DNA of 64,000 bases. Origin: Vibrio gallaecicus. Its GTDB lineage: Bacteria > Pseudomonadota > Gammaproteobacteria > Enterobacterales > Vibrionaceae. This document shows, piece after piece, positions 55,882-64,000 of this stretch; the first letter of the stretch is position 1, and each line of letters opens with the position of its first letter. The notes below the pieces were generated by a model. The model did no database searches, was not told the DNA's origin, and was given only the letters and a program-made list of their open reading frames with translations. The position numbers were made by a program, and so were the translations under genes. Where the stretch lies: the NCBI RefSeq assembly GCF_024347495.1, contig NZ_AP025490.1:124001-188000 (forward strand), read 5' to 3'.

Positions 55882-57264
55882 ATGAAATTAAAACTTGTCA
55901 GTGGCTTGGTGAGCATGGTTATGCTTTCAGGCTGTACGTCAATGATGCAAAAAGATGATTTTGAGAGCTTTAACAATAAGCTCAATACCGGTGATTATAA
56001 TGGAGCTGCTGAAGTGGCTCTTGATCATGCAGGTTATGATGAAGAGTCTGGTGAAACCGATGATCTTCTATGGACGCTTCAAGCTGGCGCCACATTAAAC
56101 TATGTAGGGCAGTATGACTTATCCACTAAGTTATTAGATTCTACAGAAAATATGATGAAGAGCGAAGATACTGAAAGCACAGTGGTAGAAGGCGCTGAGC
56201 TGGTTGGCTCTATGCTGGGTAATGATGCGATGCTTGCTTATGAACAAGCTCATTACGATGGCGTAATGTCTAACACCATTAAAGCTTGGAACTTCATTTC
56301 CCAAAATGATTACCAAAACGCTCGCGTTGAATTAAACCGTGCTGAAGAGCGCCAACGCCGCGCAGCTCAGCACTTCGCTGATGTGATTAAAGAACGCCGA
56401 GCTGAAATCAAAGAAGAGGCGGGCGAATCTGGTGCGCTTGTTAAGCAATCTATGGAATCTGAAGAAACTAAAAAGATTCTAGCAGATGCTGGTATCGAGC
56501 AAGGTCAGTGGAAACCTTATGAAGGCTATGTAAACCCTTTTACTACTTATTCTTACGGTCTAAACCTTCTTCTTACTGGTAAGAGCAAATCTGATTTCCA
56601 GAAGGCAGCTGATTCTTTCAAGCGTGTTTACTCACTAACCGATTCAAAAGCGGCGAAAGCCGATTATGAGCTTGCTCGTTCGATGGCTCGTTCAAATAAC
56701 CAAGACAAACTTGCTAATAAAGTTTGGGTTATCTTTGAAAATGGTCAATCGACAGTACGTGAAGAAAAGCGAATCGACCTCCCTGTCTTCATCCTTTCTG
56801 ACAATGTTTCATACACTGGTATTGCCATTCCACGTCTAAAAGAACGCGGTAAAGCGCTAAATAACATCACTATCGAAGGCAACGACACTGAAACTATCGC
56901 AGATATGGATAAGATCATTGGTGCTGAATTCGACCAAGATTTCCCATACATCCTTGCTCGTGAAATTACTCGTGTAACGTTGAAAACTATCGCTCAAAAA
57001 CAAGTGAAAGACGAAAACGCATTGCTGGGTGATGCATTTGCAATTGTGCAAATGTTAACAACGGGTGCTGATATTCGTTCATTCTCGGCATTACCAAGCG
57101 AGTATCAAGCAACACGTATCGATGCAAAAAATAACACAGTTGAAATTAAAGCAGGGGCATTCACGATTCCTGTTGAACTTGATGCAGATTCAAGCAAACA
57201 CATCATTTATGTAAAAGCGATTTCTCCGGTAATTGAGCCGACAATCAAAGTAGTTAATATCTAA
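55882..57264 (+). CDS. COG3014 family lipoprotein
   Basis: A 460-residue lipoprotein (signal ending LSGC, Cys at 18, then TSMMQKDD). The body is largely helical and TPR-like, with repeated helix-turn-helix segments (DYNGAAEVALDHAG, QYDLSTKLLDSTENMM, NDYQNARVELNRAEERQRRAA, about residues 35-200). A C-terminal beta domain follows (about 290-460). This matches the uncharacterised COG3014. First gene of a four-gene cluster; an LpoB-like gene follows in 9 bp. A scaffold for an envelope complex is my inference. Function unknown. Confidence 0.82.
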   Translation: MKLKLVSGLVSMVMLSGCTSMMQKDDFESFNNKLNTGDYNGAAEVALDHAGYDEESGETDDLLWTLQAGATLNYVGQYDLSTKLLDSTENMMKSEDTESTVVEGAELVGSMLGNDAMLAYEQAHYDGVMSNTIKAWNFISQNDYQNARVELNRAEERQRRAAQHFADVIKERRAEIKEEAGESGALVKQSMESEETKKILADAGIEQGQWKPYEGYVNPFTTYSYGLNLLLTGKSKSDFQKAADSFKRVYSLTDSKAAKADYELARSMARSNNQDKLANKVWVIFENGQSTVREEKRIDLPVFILSDNVSYTGIAIPRLKERGKALNNITIEGNDTETIADMDKIIGAEFDQDFPYILAREITRVTLKTIAQKQVKDENALLGDAFAIVQMLTTGADIRSFSALPSEYQATRIDAKNNTVEIKAGAFTIPVELDADSSKHIIYVKAISPVIEPTIKVVNI

Positions 57265-57273
57265 GGACATATC

Positions 57274-57876
57274 ATGAAAAAATTGGCACTTGCAGCCGCA
57301 GTTGCAGCTCTAACACTTACTGGTTGTGCGACAAAAACAGCGTATATCGATGCATCAGACACTCAAACAAATGTAGTTGCAGCTCTGTCTTACGCTGACT
57401 TCTCAAAAGCAGCGAATGAAATGGCGGAAGAGATCGTCGCAAGTAAATTAATGACGCACCCTCAAGCTGATGAAGGCGGTCGTTACATCGTTTACGTAAA
57501 TGATATCGAAAACGATACGATGCAGCGTTTAGACACTGACCAACTAACAAAAGGTCTGCGCGTTAACTTACTTCAATCAGGTAAGTTTTTAGTAACGACT
57601 GCATTTGGTGAAGACGATGCAACTAAGAAGATGCGTGAGCTAAAAGATTCAAAAATGGTTAAGCAGTCGACAGTGAAGGGTGATGACCAAGTGTTTGCAC
57701 CAGACTTCAGCCTGTCAGGCAAAATCCTACAACGTAATACATCGTTAGATAATGACGACACACGTATCGAATACTACTTCCAGCTATCAATGACTAATGT
57801 AGAAAATGGTCTGGCATATTGGGAAGGCGAACGCGTTGTCGGCAAAGTTGCTGATGGCTCTAGCGTAAGCTGGTAG
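57274..57876 (+). CDS. LpoB-like lipoprotein
   Basis: A 200-residue lipoprotein, signal ending LTGC (Cys at 18). The domain from about 60 to 195 matches LpoB/PBP-activator (PF13036) and the wider TolB-N/CsgG fold: GGRYIVYVNDIENDTMQRLDTDQLTKGLRV (cited in part), LLQSGKFLVTTAF, then DFSLSGKILQR and a terminal YWEGERVVGK. LpoB of E. coli activates PBP1B; here no PBP gene is adjacent and the partner is the COG3014 gene, so a different role is possible. A second, true LpoB may exist elsewhere in the genome. A hairpin (57905-57928) separates it from the next gene. Confidence 0.82.
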   Translation: MKKLALAAAVAALTLTGCATKTAYIDASDTQTNVVAALSYADFSKAANEMAEEIVASKLMTHPQADEGGRYIVYVNDIENDTMQRLDTDQLTKGLRVNLLQSGKFLVTTAFGEDDATKKMRELKDSKMVKQSTVKGDDQVFAPDFSLSGKILQRNTSLDNDDTRIEYYFQLSMTNVENGLAYWEGERVVGKVADGSSVSW

Positions 57877-57904
57877 TAGAGTGATTGATTAGTAAAACAT
57901 AAAA

Positions 57905-57928
57905 AATGGATAGCTTCGGCTATCCATT
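57905..57928 (+). terminator. UUCG hairpin within the envelope cluster
   Basis: Perfect 10-bp stem AATGGATAGC/GCTATCCATT with a TTCG tetraloop. The tail is ATTATTATTA, not a clean T-run. It may be a partial terminator or an mRNA-protecting structure between the two lipoproteins and the two exported proteins. Confidence 0.65.
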
Positions 57929-57952
57929 ATTATTAAGAAAGTTAGGTGACCT

Positions 57953-59395
57953 ATGAAATTTAATAAACTTCTATTAGCGATGATGCTGACAGGCGCAAGC
58001 GCTCCAGCTGTTTTAGCCGAAGAATCGGTTGATACGACAGCCGCAGAAGAATTAGTGGATACAACAACAACGGCAGAAGTACCGGCAGAAGTCTTAGGCG
58101 AGCAATCGGATAAAGATGTTGTTCAAGTAGAAGAAGACGTTGATACCCTAGATGTTGTTGAAGGTAAGCTCGATCGCTATATCACTAAAGTGAAAAGTAG
58201 CTTAGAAAAATCAGGCAAAGCCCATAAAGTCTTTGTATATTCAGGTACGGCTGAATTGAGTGTTAGTAGTAGCGATCCTCGTTGGTCGAAGTATCGAGAA
58301 AGGGCTTTAGAAAAAGCAGTTTTAGATGCTCGAATCTCTTATTTATCGACGTTAAATACGAGCCCTGCGAACAATGTTATTTATTCTATGAATAGTATGA
58401 GTGGTCTACCGATCCCAACGGTTGATGACTTTAAAACTGATTCACAAATGGAAGGCTTCCTCGATAAAGTTATCGCTGTTATCGATGGCAAGCTCGACAG
58501 TGAATTAAAAGAAATGGGCATTGACCCTAAGCAGTTTAATGCTGCTCCACCTGCAATTAAGCGTGACTTATACAAAGAATCTGTAGTTGAGCAAACTGTC
58601 CGTACTTCTTATGGTGACCTGTCAGGCATGGTAGTGGTTAAGCAGTACGAAGAAATCACGGAATCTGGCCACGGAACCATTGGTGTAGTAATGATTTTGT
58701 CTGCGACTAAACGTGACGAAATTAAAGCGATGATCGAATCGCATGGTGAAGTTGCTCCTCAACCTGAGAAAGCGAATACTCAATTTTCATCATTACAACA
58801 GATGTTTTCATCTAAGAAAGACTCTTTATACCTAAAAGCAGGAACCGACGTTTTGTACGATTCGGAAGGTTACCCTCTTATTGTTGCTTATGGCCAGTCG
58901 GGAGTGACTTACTCTAAGTCTTCGACTAAGAAAAAAATTGAGCGCAAAGTAGCGAAAGAGTTTGCGACTAATAATGCATGGGCAAATTTGACTCGTGCGT
59001 ACAATCTTAACGGTGATCTAAAAAGCTCTACGTCAGTTGAAGCACAAGAAAGTGAAAGTGAGAAATTTGAACTGATTATCGACTCTGTTCGTTCTACTTC
59101 TTCAGGCTTAACGCAGTCAATGTATGAAAGCATGGAAAAACGTGCCTCAATGCAGTCCTCAATGCGAAATATGACAGGTGTGAGTGTTGAATATGACTGG
59201 CGTCGTAAGCACCCAGTAACGGGTCATGAAATGGTCGGTTCTGTACTGGTATGGCATCCAAAGAAAGTGACGAATGCGAAGAACTTAGCCAGTGGTAAGA
59301 GCGAAGCGCAGCTAGATCAAGCAGTACAAGAAGAGGTGGTGGGTTCTCGACATTCTGCTGAATCTGAAGATACGTTTGATGCGGCGGATTTCTAA
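57953..59395 (+). CDS. Exported protein of unknown function (DUF6844-like)
   Basis: A 480-residue exported protein. A signal peptide (about 1-22, cleaved near VLA-EE) precedes an acidic, Thr-rich linker (about 23-65). A region at about 85-125 (YSGTAELSVSSSDPRWSKYRERALEKAVLDARI, cited in part) has the strand-helix look of LPP20/FlgT-type domains. A later repeat-like domain (RKVAKEFATNNAWANL) resembles it. I recall a DUF6844 label for such proteins but cannot confirm it. No membrane helix beyond the signal. It abuts the next gene exactly (stop at 59395, start 59396). Confidence 0.75.
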   Translation: MKFNKLLLAMMLTGASAPAVLAEESVDTTAAEELVDTTTTAEVPAEVLGEQSDKDVVQVEEDVDTLDVVEGKLDRYITKVKSSLEKSGKAHKVFVYSGTAELSVSSSDPRWSKYRERALEKAVLDARISYLSTLNTSPANNVIYSMNSMSGLPIPTVDDFKTDSQMEGFLDKVIAVIDGKLDSELKEMGIDPKQFNAAPPAIKRDLYKESVVEQTVRTSYGDLSGMVVVKQYEEITESGHGTIGVVMILSATKRDEIKAMIESHGEVAPQPEKANTQFSSLQQMFSSKKDSLYLKAGTDVLYDSEGYPLIVAYGQSGVTYSKSSTKKKIERKVAKEFATNNAWANLTRAYNLNGDLKSSTSVEAQESESEKFELIIDSVRSTSSGLTQSMYESMEKRASMQSSMRNMTGVSVEYDWRRKHPVTGHEMVGSVLVWHPKKVTNAKNLASGKSEAQLDQAVQEEVVGSRHSAESEDTFDAADF

Positions 59396-60529
59396 ATGAT
59401 AAAAAAGCTTTTATTAATTAGTGCATTTCTATTCGGTGCATCTTCTGTGCAGGCTGCGAGTTACGAAAAAGTAGTGACTACAGGGCAAGGCGAAACGTTA
59501 GATCAAGCGATTGATGTCGGGTTACGTCGAGCTGTAGAACAAGTGTCTGGCGTTTCCATTGATAGCTCTCGAATTTCGACTACGACTTATTCTTCAAATG
59601 GAGATAAAAGCGAAGCGAAAGAGGCGATGATTGATGGTATTCATACGACCGCAAAAGGAAACGTTAAGTACCGAATCTTAAATGAACAGTGCTTAAATGA
59701 CTTCTGTAATGTGAAGCTTGAAGTTAGCGTGAAAGTTGACCCAAGAGATAAGATAAAAGACCTTAACTCTAACCGTCGTACTATTGCTGTAGGGCAATTT
59801 TCAGGACCTAAAGGCTCGACTATCGGTAAAAAAGTACAAGAATTTCTTGTTCAAGACCGTAAGTTTAAAGTCTTAAGTAACCAGAAAGATCCAGCGCTTC
59901 AATACGTTGTTACGGGCAAGGTACTGACGGCTAAGACGCATAAGCGTGTTGTGGATAATTCTCGCACAGTTGAATTAACAGGTGAGAACATCAAAGATGT
60001 GAAGACTTACTACAGTTCTAAAGTGTTAGTTGAGTTTCGCATTGTGGATGTCGTCAATAACCAAGTTAAATGGTCAGCGACGATCCCAACCACTTCAAGC
60101 CGAAATAACTTAAGCTTACTTGTCGATATTGCTTCGAAGAAAGTCTTTACCCAATTGAAAGACAATATCTACCCTTTAGTTTTGCTTGTTGGTGATAATG
60201 GTTCAATGGTGCTTAACTCGGGTGGTTCAACGGTTAAGAAAGGTCAGTACTACGATGTATTTAGTCTAGGTGAAAAGTTTGTTGATCCTGTGACTAAAGA
60301 AAGCCTTGGTCGTGATGAAGTCAAAGTGGGAACAGTAAAAGTGACGAAGGTTTTACCTAAACTAGCGTACGTTACTGTAGTGAAAGGGGATGCCAGTGCG
60401 ATTAAAACGAAGAGTATAGCGAGAAAGTCTACTTATGCTCCTCGACCAAAAAAATCAGCAGCAAAACCTAAAGCAGCACCCGTTAAGAAAAAAGATGACA
60501 CGCCATCTGCAGGCGGAATCATTCTTTAA
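59396..60529 (+). CDS. Exported FlgT/CsgG-like protein
   Basis: A 377-residue exported protein. Signal peptide about 1-20 (SSVQA-AS). An LPP20/FlgT-N-like domain covers about 22-115 (TTGQGETLDQAIDVGLRRAVEQVSG, cited in part). A TolB-N/CsgG-like fold spans about 125-260 (RRTIAVGQFSG, FKVLSNQKD, VEFRIVDVVNNQVKWSATIP). A C-terminal SH3-like domain resembles FlgT-C (KGQYYDVFSLGEKFVDP), then a Lys/Pro/Ala tail. It is not lipidated. Domain order matches FlgT of the Vibrio flagellar H-ring, but it lies outside any flagellar locus. Translationally coupled to the preceding gene; function unknown. Confidence 0.78.
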   Translation: MIKKLLLISAFLFGASSVQAASYEKVVTTGQGETLDQAIDVGLRRAVEQVSGVSIDSSRISTTTYSSNGDKSEAKEAMIDGIHTTAKGNVKYRILNEQCLNDFCNVKLEVSVKVDPRDKIKDLNSNRRTIAVGQFSGPKGSTIGKKVQEFLVQDRKFKVLSNQKDPALQYVVTGKVLTAKTHKRVVDNSRTVELTGENIKDVKTYYSSKVLVEFRIVDVVNNQVKWSATIPTTSSRNNLSLLVDIASKKVFTQLKDNIYPLVLLVGDNGSMVLNSGGSTVKKGQYYDVFSLGEKFVDPVTKESLGRDEVKVGTVKVTKVLPKLAYVTVVKGDASAIKTKSIARKSTYAPRPKKSAAKPKAAPVKKKDDTPSAGGIIL

Positions 60530-60623
60530 CGCTAAGTTAATTAGATCTATGCTTACTGGAGCTCGATTAATTAGAGCTGGATAATTAGCTCGAACTTTGT
60601 TTAGTTCTTGAATAGCTTGCATA

Positions 60624-60652
60624 AAAAAGCCTTTGAAATTCAGAGGCTTTTT
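60624..60652. terminator. Terminator after envelope cluster
   Basis: Stem AAAAAGCCT/AGGCTTTTT with partial inner pairing, between the cluster and convergent yicC. Confidence 0.85.
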
Positions 60653-60679
60653 ATTTAATTGGAATAAATGAGTTAGTGA

Positions 60680-61546
60680 TTACTCAATATTCTGGATCTG
60701 TTCACGCATCTGTTCGATAAGTACTTTCAGTTCAACACCTGATGCTGTGATATCAGTGCTGATAGACTTAGATGCTAGCGTGTTAGATTCACGGTTGAAC
60801 TCTTGCATCATGAAATCAAGTTTACGGCCACATGCGCCGCCTTTCTTAAGCACTGCATTCGCTTCTTTTACGTGAGAGTCTAAGCGATCAAGCTCTTCCG
60901 CAACATCTGACTTTTGAGCCAATAAGATAAGCTCTTGTTCTACGCGAGAACCTTCAAGTTCTACTTTAGCTTCTTCAAACTTATTGATCAGACGTTCACG
61001 TTGCCATTCTAGAATTTCAGGCATACGAGCACGTACTTTCACGACTTCTTCAGTAATTGCTTCTAAACGTTGCTCAATCAGAACTTTCATGTTGTCGCCT
61101 TCACGACCACGAGCATCAATAAACTCACCAATTGCATCGTTAAATGCATTCAATAAATCTTTGTTAATCGCATCCATGTTTTGCTCTGGTGTTTCCATTA
61201 CGCCAGGCCAGTTCATGATTTGGAATGGGTTTAGGCGGCTTTCTTCACCAGTCATCGACATCACTTGGTTAGCGGCATTGATTACTTGCTGAGCCAAACC
61301 TTCATTAATGCTTAGTTCACCTTTCGCCGCAGGGTTTGCTTCAAAACGTAGATTACATTCTACTTTTCCGCGCGCTAGGCGTTTACGGAAACGCTCACGT
61401 AAAATTGGCTCTAAACCACGGAATTGTTCTGGCATACGGAAGTAAGTTTCTAGGTAACGCTGGTTCACACTACGGATTTCCCATACTGCGCTGCCCCAAT
61501 CGCCTTTCACTTCTTTACGTGCGTAAGCCGTCATACTATAAATCAT
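60680..61546 (-). CDS. yicC: YicC family protein
   Basis: YicC/YloC family; the E. coli protein has recently been described as an endoribonuclease or adaptor of RNase-type activity. It has 288 residues from ATG 61546, beginning MIYSMTAYARKE with the family SMT-AYA signature. Visible motifs include EIRSVNQRYLET, ARGKVE, and the C-terminal GRKLDFMMQEFNRESNTLASKS. A longer in-frame start at 61702 adds 52 unconserved residues and is rejected. AGGAAA lies upstream of the chosen ATG. Divergent from rph by 185 bp, the standard arrangement. Confidence 0.95.
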   Translation of the reverse strand: MIYSMTAYARKEVKGDWGSAVWEIRSVNQRYLETYFRMPEQFRGLEPILRERFRKRLARGKVECNLRFEANPAAKGELSINEGLAQQVINAANQVMSMTGEESRLNPFQIMNWPGVMETPEQNMDAINKDLLNAFNDAIGEFIDARGREGDNMKVLIEQRLEAITEEVVKVRARMPEILEWQRERLINKFEEAKVELEGSRVEQELILLAQKSDVAEELDRLDSHVKEANAVLKKGGACGRKLDFMMQEFNRESNTLASKSISTDITASGVELKVLIEQMREQIQNIE

Positions 61547-61731
61547 CGAATTTTCCTGTCTTTTATCATTCTGAAAATAACGCGCGGCAATAGTAGCACA
61601 TAAACTAGTGAGGAAAACGAAGGTGAGGCTGTTGATGCCTACTCGCCACAGAGGTTCTTTTCCTATATAATCCTGCCCCAATAAAATCCGTCTCACCCCC
61701 ATTCTTTACATAGATAACAAGGTAGATGCTA

Positions 61732-62448
61732 ATGCGTCCAAATGACCGCGCTGTAGATCAAATTCGTCCAATTAAAATTACTCGTAACTACACAGCTTAT
61801 GCTGAAGGTTCTGTATTAGTAGAGTTTGGTAATACCAAAGTTTTATGTAATGCCTCTGTGGAAGAAAATGTTCCTCGCTGGCTGAAAGGCCAAGGTAAAG
61901 GCTGGGTAACGGCTGAATACGGCATGCTGCCACGTGCAACGCACACTCGTAACCGTCGTGAAGCGGCGAGCGGTAAGCAAGGCGGTCGTACTATGGAAAT
62001 CCAACGCTTGATCGCTCGTAGCCTACGCGCTGTTGTCGATTTAAAAGCGATGGGGGAAATAATGATCACTGTTGATTGTGATGTTATCCAAGCGGATGGC
62101 GGCACTCGTACTGCTTCTATTTCTGGTGCAAGCGTTGCTTTAGCGGATGCGATTCAAAGCTTAATCGAAAAAGGTAAGCTTAAGAAAAACCCAATGAAAG
62201 GCCATGTTGCGGCTGTTTCAGTAGGCATTGTTAAGCAAGAGGCTTTGTGTGATTTAGAGTATGTAGAAGATTCAGCAGCAGATACCGACATGAACGTTGT
62301 AATGACGGAAGACGGTAAGATGATTGAGATTCAAGGCACCGCAGAAGGCGAACCGTTTAGCCACGAAGAGCTGATGCAGCTTTTAGCCCTGGCAAATAAG
62401 GGTATTGCCGATATCGTCGTCGCTCAGAAAGCCGCGTTGGCCGACTAA
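61732..62448 (+). CDS. rph: Ribonuclease PH
   Basis: Phosphorolytic 3'-exoribonuclease that trims tRNA and rRNA ends. From ATG 61732 it has 238 residues, the family length. [43 protein letters not shown] (cited in part) and the catalytic [19 protein letters not shown] are intact. An ATG at 61726 is too close to the AAGG. Full-length rph contrasts with the frameshifted E. coli K-12 gene. It is followed by an attenuator and pyrE. Confidence 0.97.
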   Translation: MRPNDRAVDQIRPIKITRNYTAYAEGSVLVEFGNTKVLCNASVEENVPRWLKGQGKGWVTAEYGMLPRATHTRNRREAASGKQGGRTMEIQRLIARSLRAVVDLKAMGEIMITVDCDVIQADGGTRTASISGASVALADAIQSLIEKGKLKKNPMKGHVAAVSVGIVKQEALCDLEYVEDSAADTDMNVVMTEDGKMIEIQGTAEGEPFSHEELMQLLALANKGIADIVVAQKAALAD

Positions 62449-62458
62449 TCATTTTTAA

Positions 62459-62487
62459 TAGCTCCTTTCATAAGGGGCTATTTTTTT
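62459..62487 (+). terminator. rph-pyrE attenuator
   Basis: Nine-bp stem TAGCTCCTT/AAGGGGCTA (one T-G pair), TCAT loop, then seven T residues. It starts 11 bp after the rph stop and lies 70 bp before pyrE. In E. coli the same arrangement lets low UTP couple rph translation to RNA polymerase and allow read-through. Confidence 0.9.
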
Positions 62488-62556
62488 GTCTGTAAAACCC
62501 GAAAGGGTAATGCAGAGCGTAAGTTAAGTTTTATTGAATAACCGTAGAGGAAGAAC

Positions 62557-63198
62557 ATGAAAGCATATCAACGTGAATTTATTGAATTTGCACTAGAAAA
62601 AGAAGTACTTAAGTTTGGTGAGTTTACTTTAAAGTCTGGCCGTAAGAGCCCTTACTTCTTCAATGCTGGATTGTTTAATACAGGTCGTGATTTAGCGCGT
62701 CTAGGTCGTTTCTACGCGGCAGCATTGGCTGATTCAGGTATTGAATTCGATGTACTGTTTGGTCCTGCATACAAAGGCATCCCAATTGCGACAACGACTG
62801 CTGTTGCTTTGGCTGATCACCACGATGTAGACACGCCTTACTGCTTTAACCGTAAAGAAGCGAAAAACCACGGTGAAGGTGGCAACCTAGTCGGTAGCGA
62901 GCTTAAAGGCCGTATCATGCTGGTGGATGACGTTATTACAGCCGGTACTGCAATTCGTGAGTCTATGGAAATTATCCAAGCTAACGGTGCTGATTTGGCT
63001 GGTGTTCTTGTTGCGATTGACCGCCAAGAGAAAGGTAAAGGTGAGCTGTCTGCAATTCAGGAAGTTGAACGTGACTTTGGCTGCGCTATCATTTCAATTG
63101 TTAGTCTGACTGACCTTGTTACCTTCCTTGAAGAGAAAGGTACAGATGCAGCTAACCTTGAAGCGGTTAAAGCGTATCGTGCTGAATATGGTATTTAG
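62557..63198 (+). CDS. pyrE: Orotate phosphoribosyltransferase
   Basis: Joins orotate and PRPP to make OMP in pyrimidine synthesis. It has 213 residues. The PRPP-binding signature [16 protein letters not shown] lies at about residues 122-137 and [13 protein letters not shown] near residue 26. [18 protein letters not shown] holds the substrate loop. GAGGAAGA lies before ATG 62557. Expression is probably set by the preceding attenuator. Confidence 0.97.
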   Translation: MKAYQREFIEFALEKEVLKFGEFTLKSGRKSPYFFNAGLFNTGRDLARLGRFYAAALADSGIEFDVLFGPAYKGIPIATTTAVALADHHDVDTPYCFNRKEAKNHGEGGNLVGSELKGRIMLVDDVITAGTAIRESMEIIQANGADLAGVLVAIDRQEKGKGELSAIQEVERDFGCAIISIVSLTDLVTFLEEKGTDAANLEAVKAYRAEYGI

Positions 63199-63268
63199 TT
63201 CTTAATCATGCTCAAAGCAATGGGCAATAAGTAAGACAGTTCTCGTTGTAGTAGGATGCTTTATATAG

Positions 63269-63300
63269 AAAAGGGCTGATAGTTATCTATCAGCCCTTTT
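63269..63300. terminator. Bidirectional terminator pyrE/acyltransferase
   Basis: Perfect 14-bp stem AAAAGGGCTGATAG/CTATCAGCCCTTTT with a TTAT loop between convergent genes. Confidence 0.93.
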
Positions 63301-63355
63301 GATTTTCGGAATTTTTGATTTATGAGTAGTTTAATGCCTGAAAGCCATTAAGCTC

Positions 63356-64000
63356 TTACTTGTAGAGCGTATCTTTTGGTTGGCTTGGATCTTCCATCGT
63401 TTTATAACGCTTGTGTATCCACATCCATTGTTCTGGAGCTCTTAAAATCGTCTTTTCTAAGTAGCGATTCATGTAAGCCGCTGCGGCTTTTTCATCTTTT
63501 TGTGGGTAGTTACCTTCAATGGACTCTTCTGCGATAAGCTCATACTTCCCTTCAGAGTTTCTAAATCCAGAACCCGGTATCAGCGCGCACTTACTCACGT
63601 AAGCTAGAATACTGGTACCTGTGGTGGTACAGGCATTAGGCACGGCAAAAAATGGAACAAAGACAGATTTATTACGACCGTAGTCATGGTCGGGCAGATA
63701 GAAAAGCACCTCGTTTTTACGTAGGATCTTAATCATCCGCTTCACATCTTTACGATGGACCAGTCGGTTGCCATTCTGAGTACGTCCACGATATTGGATA
63801 AATTCATAAGCAGGGTTATTGTGCGGGCGATAAACCCCAAGCCCAGGAATACCTAAGACAGCAAACCCACGAGCTGTAATTTCCAAGTTGAGTGCATGCA
63901 CACAGCAAAGTAGTGTGCCTTTTCCTTTTGCACAATTATCTCGTAGGGCTTGTGTGTTTTTGTCGACTAGAATGCGTTTTAAGCGCCATGTTGGCCAGAA
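63356..64000 (-). CDS. Lipid A acyltransferase, LpxL/LpxM/LpxN family (5' end cut by window)
   Basis: Inner-membrane-associated acyltransferase that adds a secondary acyl chain to Kdo2-lipid A. The reading frame continues past 64000 (FWPTWRLKRILVDKNTQALR at the edge), so the N terminus is missing; about 214 residues are visible, roughly two-thirds of the family length. The catalytic HX4E motif is HALNLE, and the GVYRPHNNPAYEFIQYRGR segment and FLPDHD-type YLPDHD follow. A GTG at 63901 is internal and not a start. By its place next to pyrE it may be the counterpart of V. cholerae LpxN (VC0212, by memory), which transfers 3-hydroxylaurate. Which of LpxL, LpxM or LpxN it is cannot be settled. 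Confidence 0.9.
   Translation of the reverse strand, partial: FWPTWRLKRILVDKNTQALRDNCAKGKGTLLCCVHALNLEITARGFAVLGIPGLGVYRPHNNPAYEFIQYRGRTQNGNRLVHRKDVKRMIKILRKNEVLFYLPDHDYGRNKSVFVPFFAVPNACTTTGTSILAYVSKCALIPGSGFRNSEGKYELIAEESIEGNYPQKDEKAAAAYMNRYLEKTILRAPEQWMWIHKRYKTMEDPSQPKDTLYK

Noticed and set aside
60540..60600. Repeated TTAGAGCT-like segments after the envelope cluster
   Set aside because: Units are too diverged and short to call a repeat; the terminator next to them is the only clear structure.
61547..61702. 52-residue extension of YicC
   Set aside because: MIYSMTAYA is the family start; the added region overlaps the promoter region of divergent rph.
1..64000. Insertion sequences, prophage, CRISPR array, tRNA or rRNA genes
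   Set aside because: No transposase, integrase, phage gene, repeat-spacer array or structured tRNA/rRNA sequence was found on either strand.

Overview
The window reads as chromosome I of a Vibrio (Vibrionaceae, Gammaproteobacteria). Evidence: AT-leaning DNA, a complete twelve-gene type II secretion (eps/gsp) operon next to hslR-hslO-pckA, protein sequences very close to remembered V. cholerae EpsC-N, and the glnA/ntrBC, typA, nfuA/bioH/tex, ompR/envZ, recG/spoT/rpoZ/gmk and yicC/rph/pyrE neighbourhoods. The species is not fixed by what I can see. Almost everything is core chromosome; no insertion sequence, prophage, integron, CRISPR array, tRNA or rRNA was found.

Layout. 1-5.1 kb: nitrogen control (ntrC cut by the window edge, ntrB, a DUF4124 protein, glnA) with NtrC sites before ntrB and an NtrC/sigma-54 promoter before glnA. 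5.4-11 kb: typA, a small P-loop ATPase, a DUF2959 lipoprotein, then yihY-dtd-GNAT/hotdog. 11-16.5 kb, minus strand: an AsmA-like protein and hslR-hslO-pckA. 16.8-28.5 kb: gspC-N. 28.5-34.1 kb, minus strand: a large VWA-type lipoprotein, cysQ-nudE, nfuA, comF. 34.2-38.3 kb: bioH, an unrecognised small protein behind an 8-bp tandem repeat, and tex. 38.3-38.9 kb: a CsrB-type regulatory RNA. 39.1-42.5 kb: a flavodoxin-fold oxidoreductase, NupC transporter, nucleoside phosphorylase and Crp/Fnr regulator. 42.5-51 kb: greB, ompR-envZ, recG, and gmk-rpoZ-spoT. 51.2-55 kb: a guanine-class purine riboswitch controlling an NCS2 purine permease, then a 5'-nucleotidase-family lipoprotein. 55.3-60.5 kb: psiE and a four-gene envelope cluster (COG3014 lipoprotein, LpoB-like lipoprotein, and two exported proteins of unknown role). 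60.7-64 kb: yicC, rph-pyrE with an attenuator, and a cut lipid A acyltransferase.

How it fits together. The glnA/ntrBC block is a self-controlled nitrogen circuit. The gsp genes are tightly packed and mostly overlapping, so they build one secretion machine. The nucleoside cluster, cyclic-nucleotide phosphodiesterase, guanine-sensing permease, gmk, rph and pyrE give the window a nucleotide-salvage flavour. CsrB is the clearest non-coding gene.

Most interesting items: (i) the 55.9-60.5 kb envelope cluster, the best candidate for an undescribed system; (ii) the guanine-class riboswitch with a shortened L3 loop; (iii) CsrB with an upstream UvrY/GacA box; (iv) two 8-bp tandem repeats, one just before a start codon; (v) a repeat-built GspK leader. 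All assignments come from reading the sequence and remembered families; no search was run.
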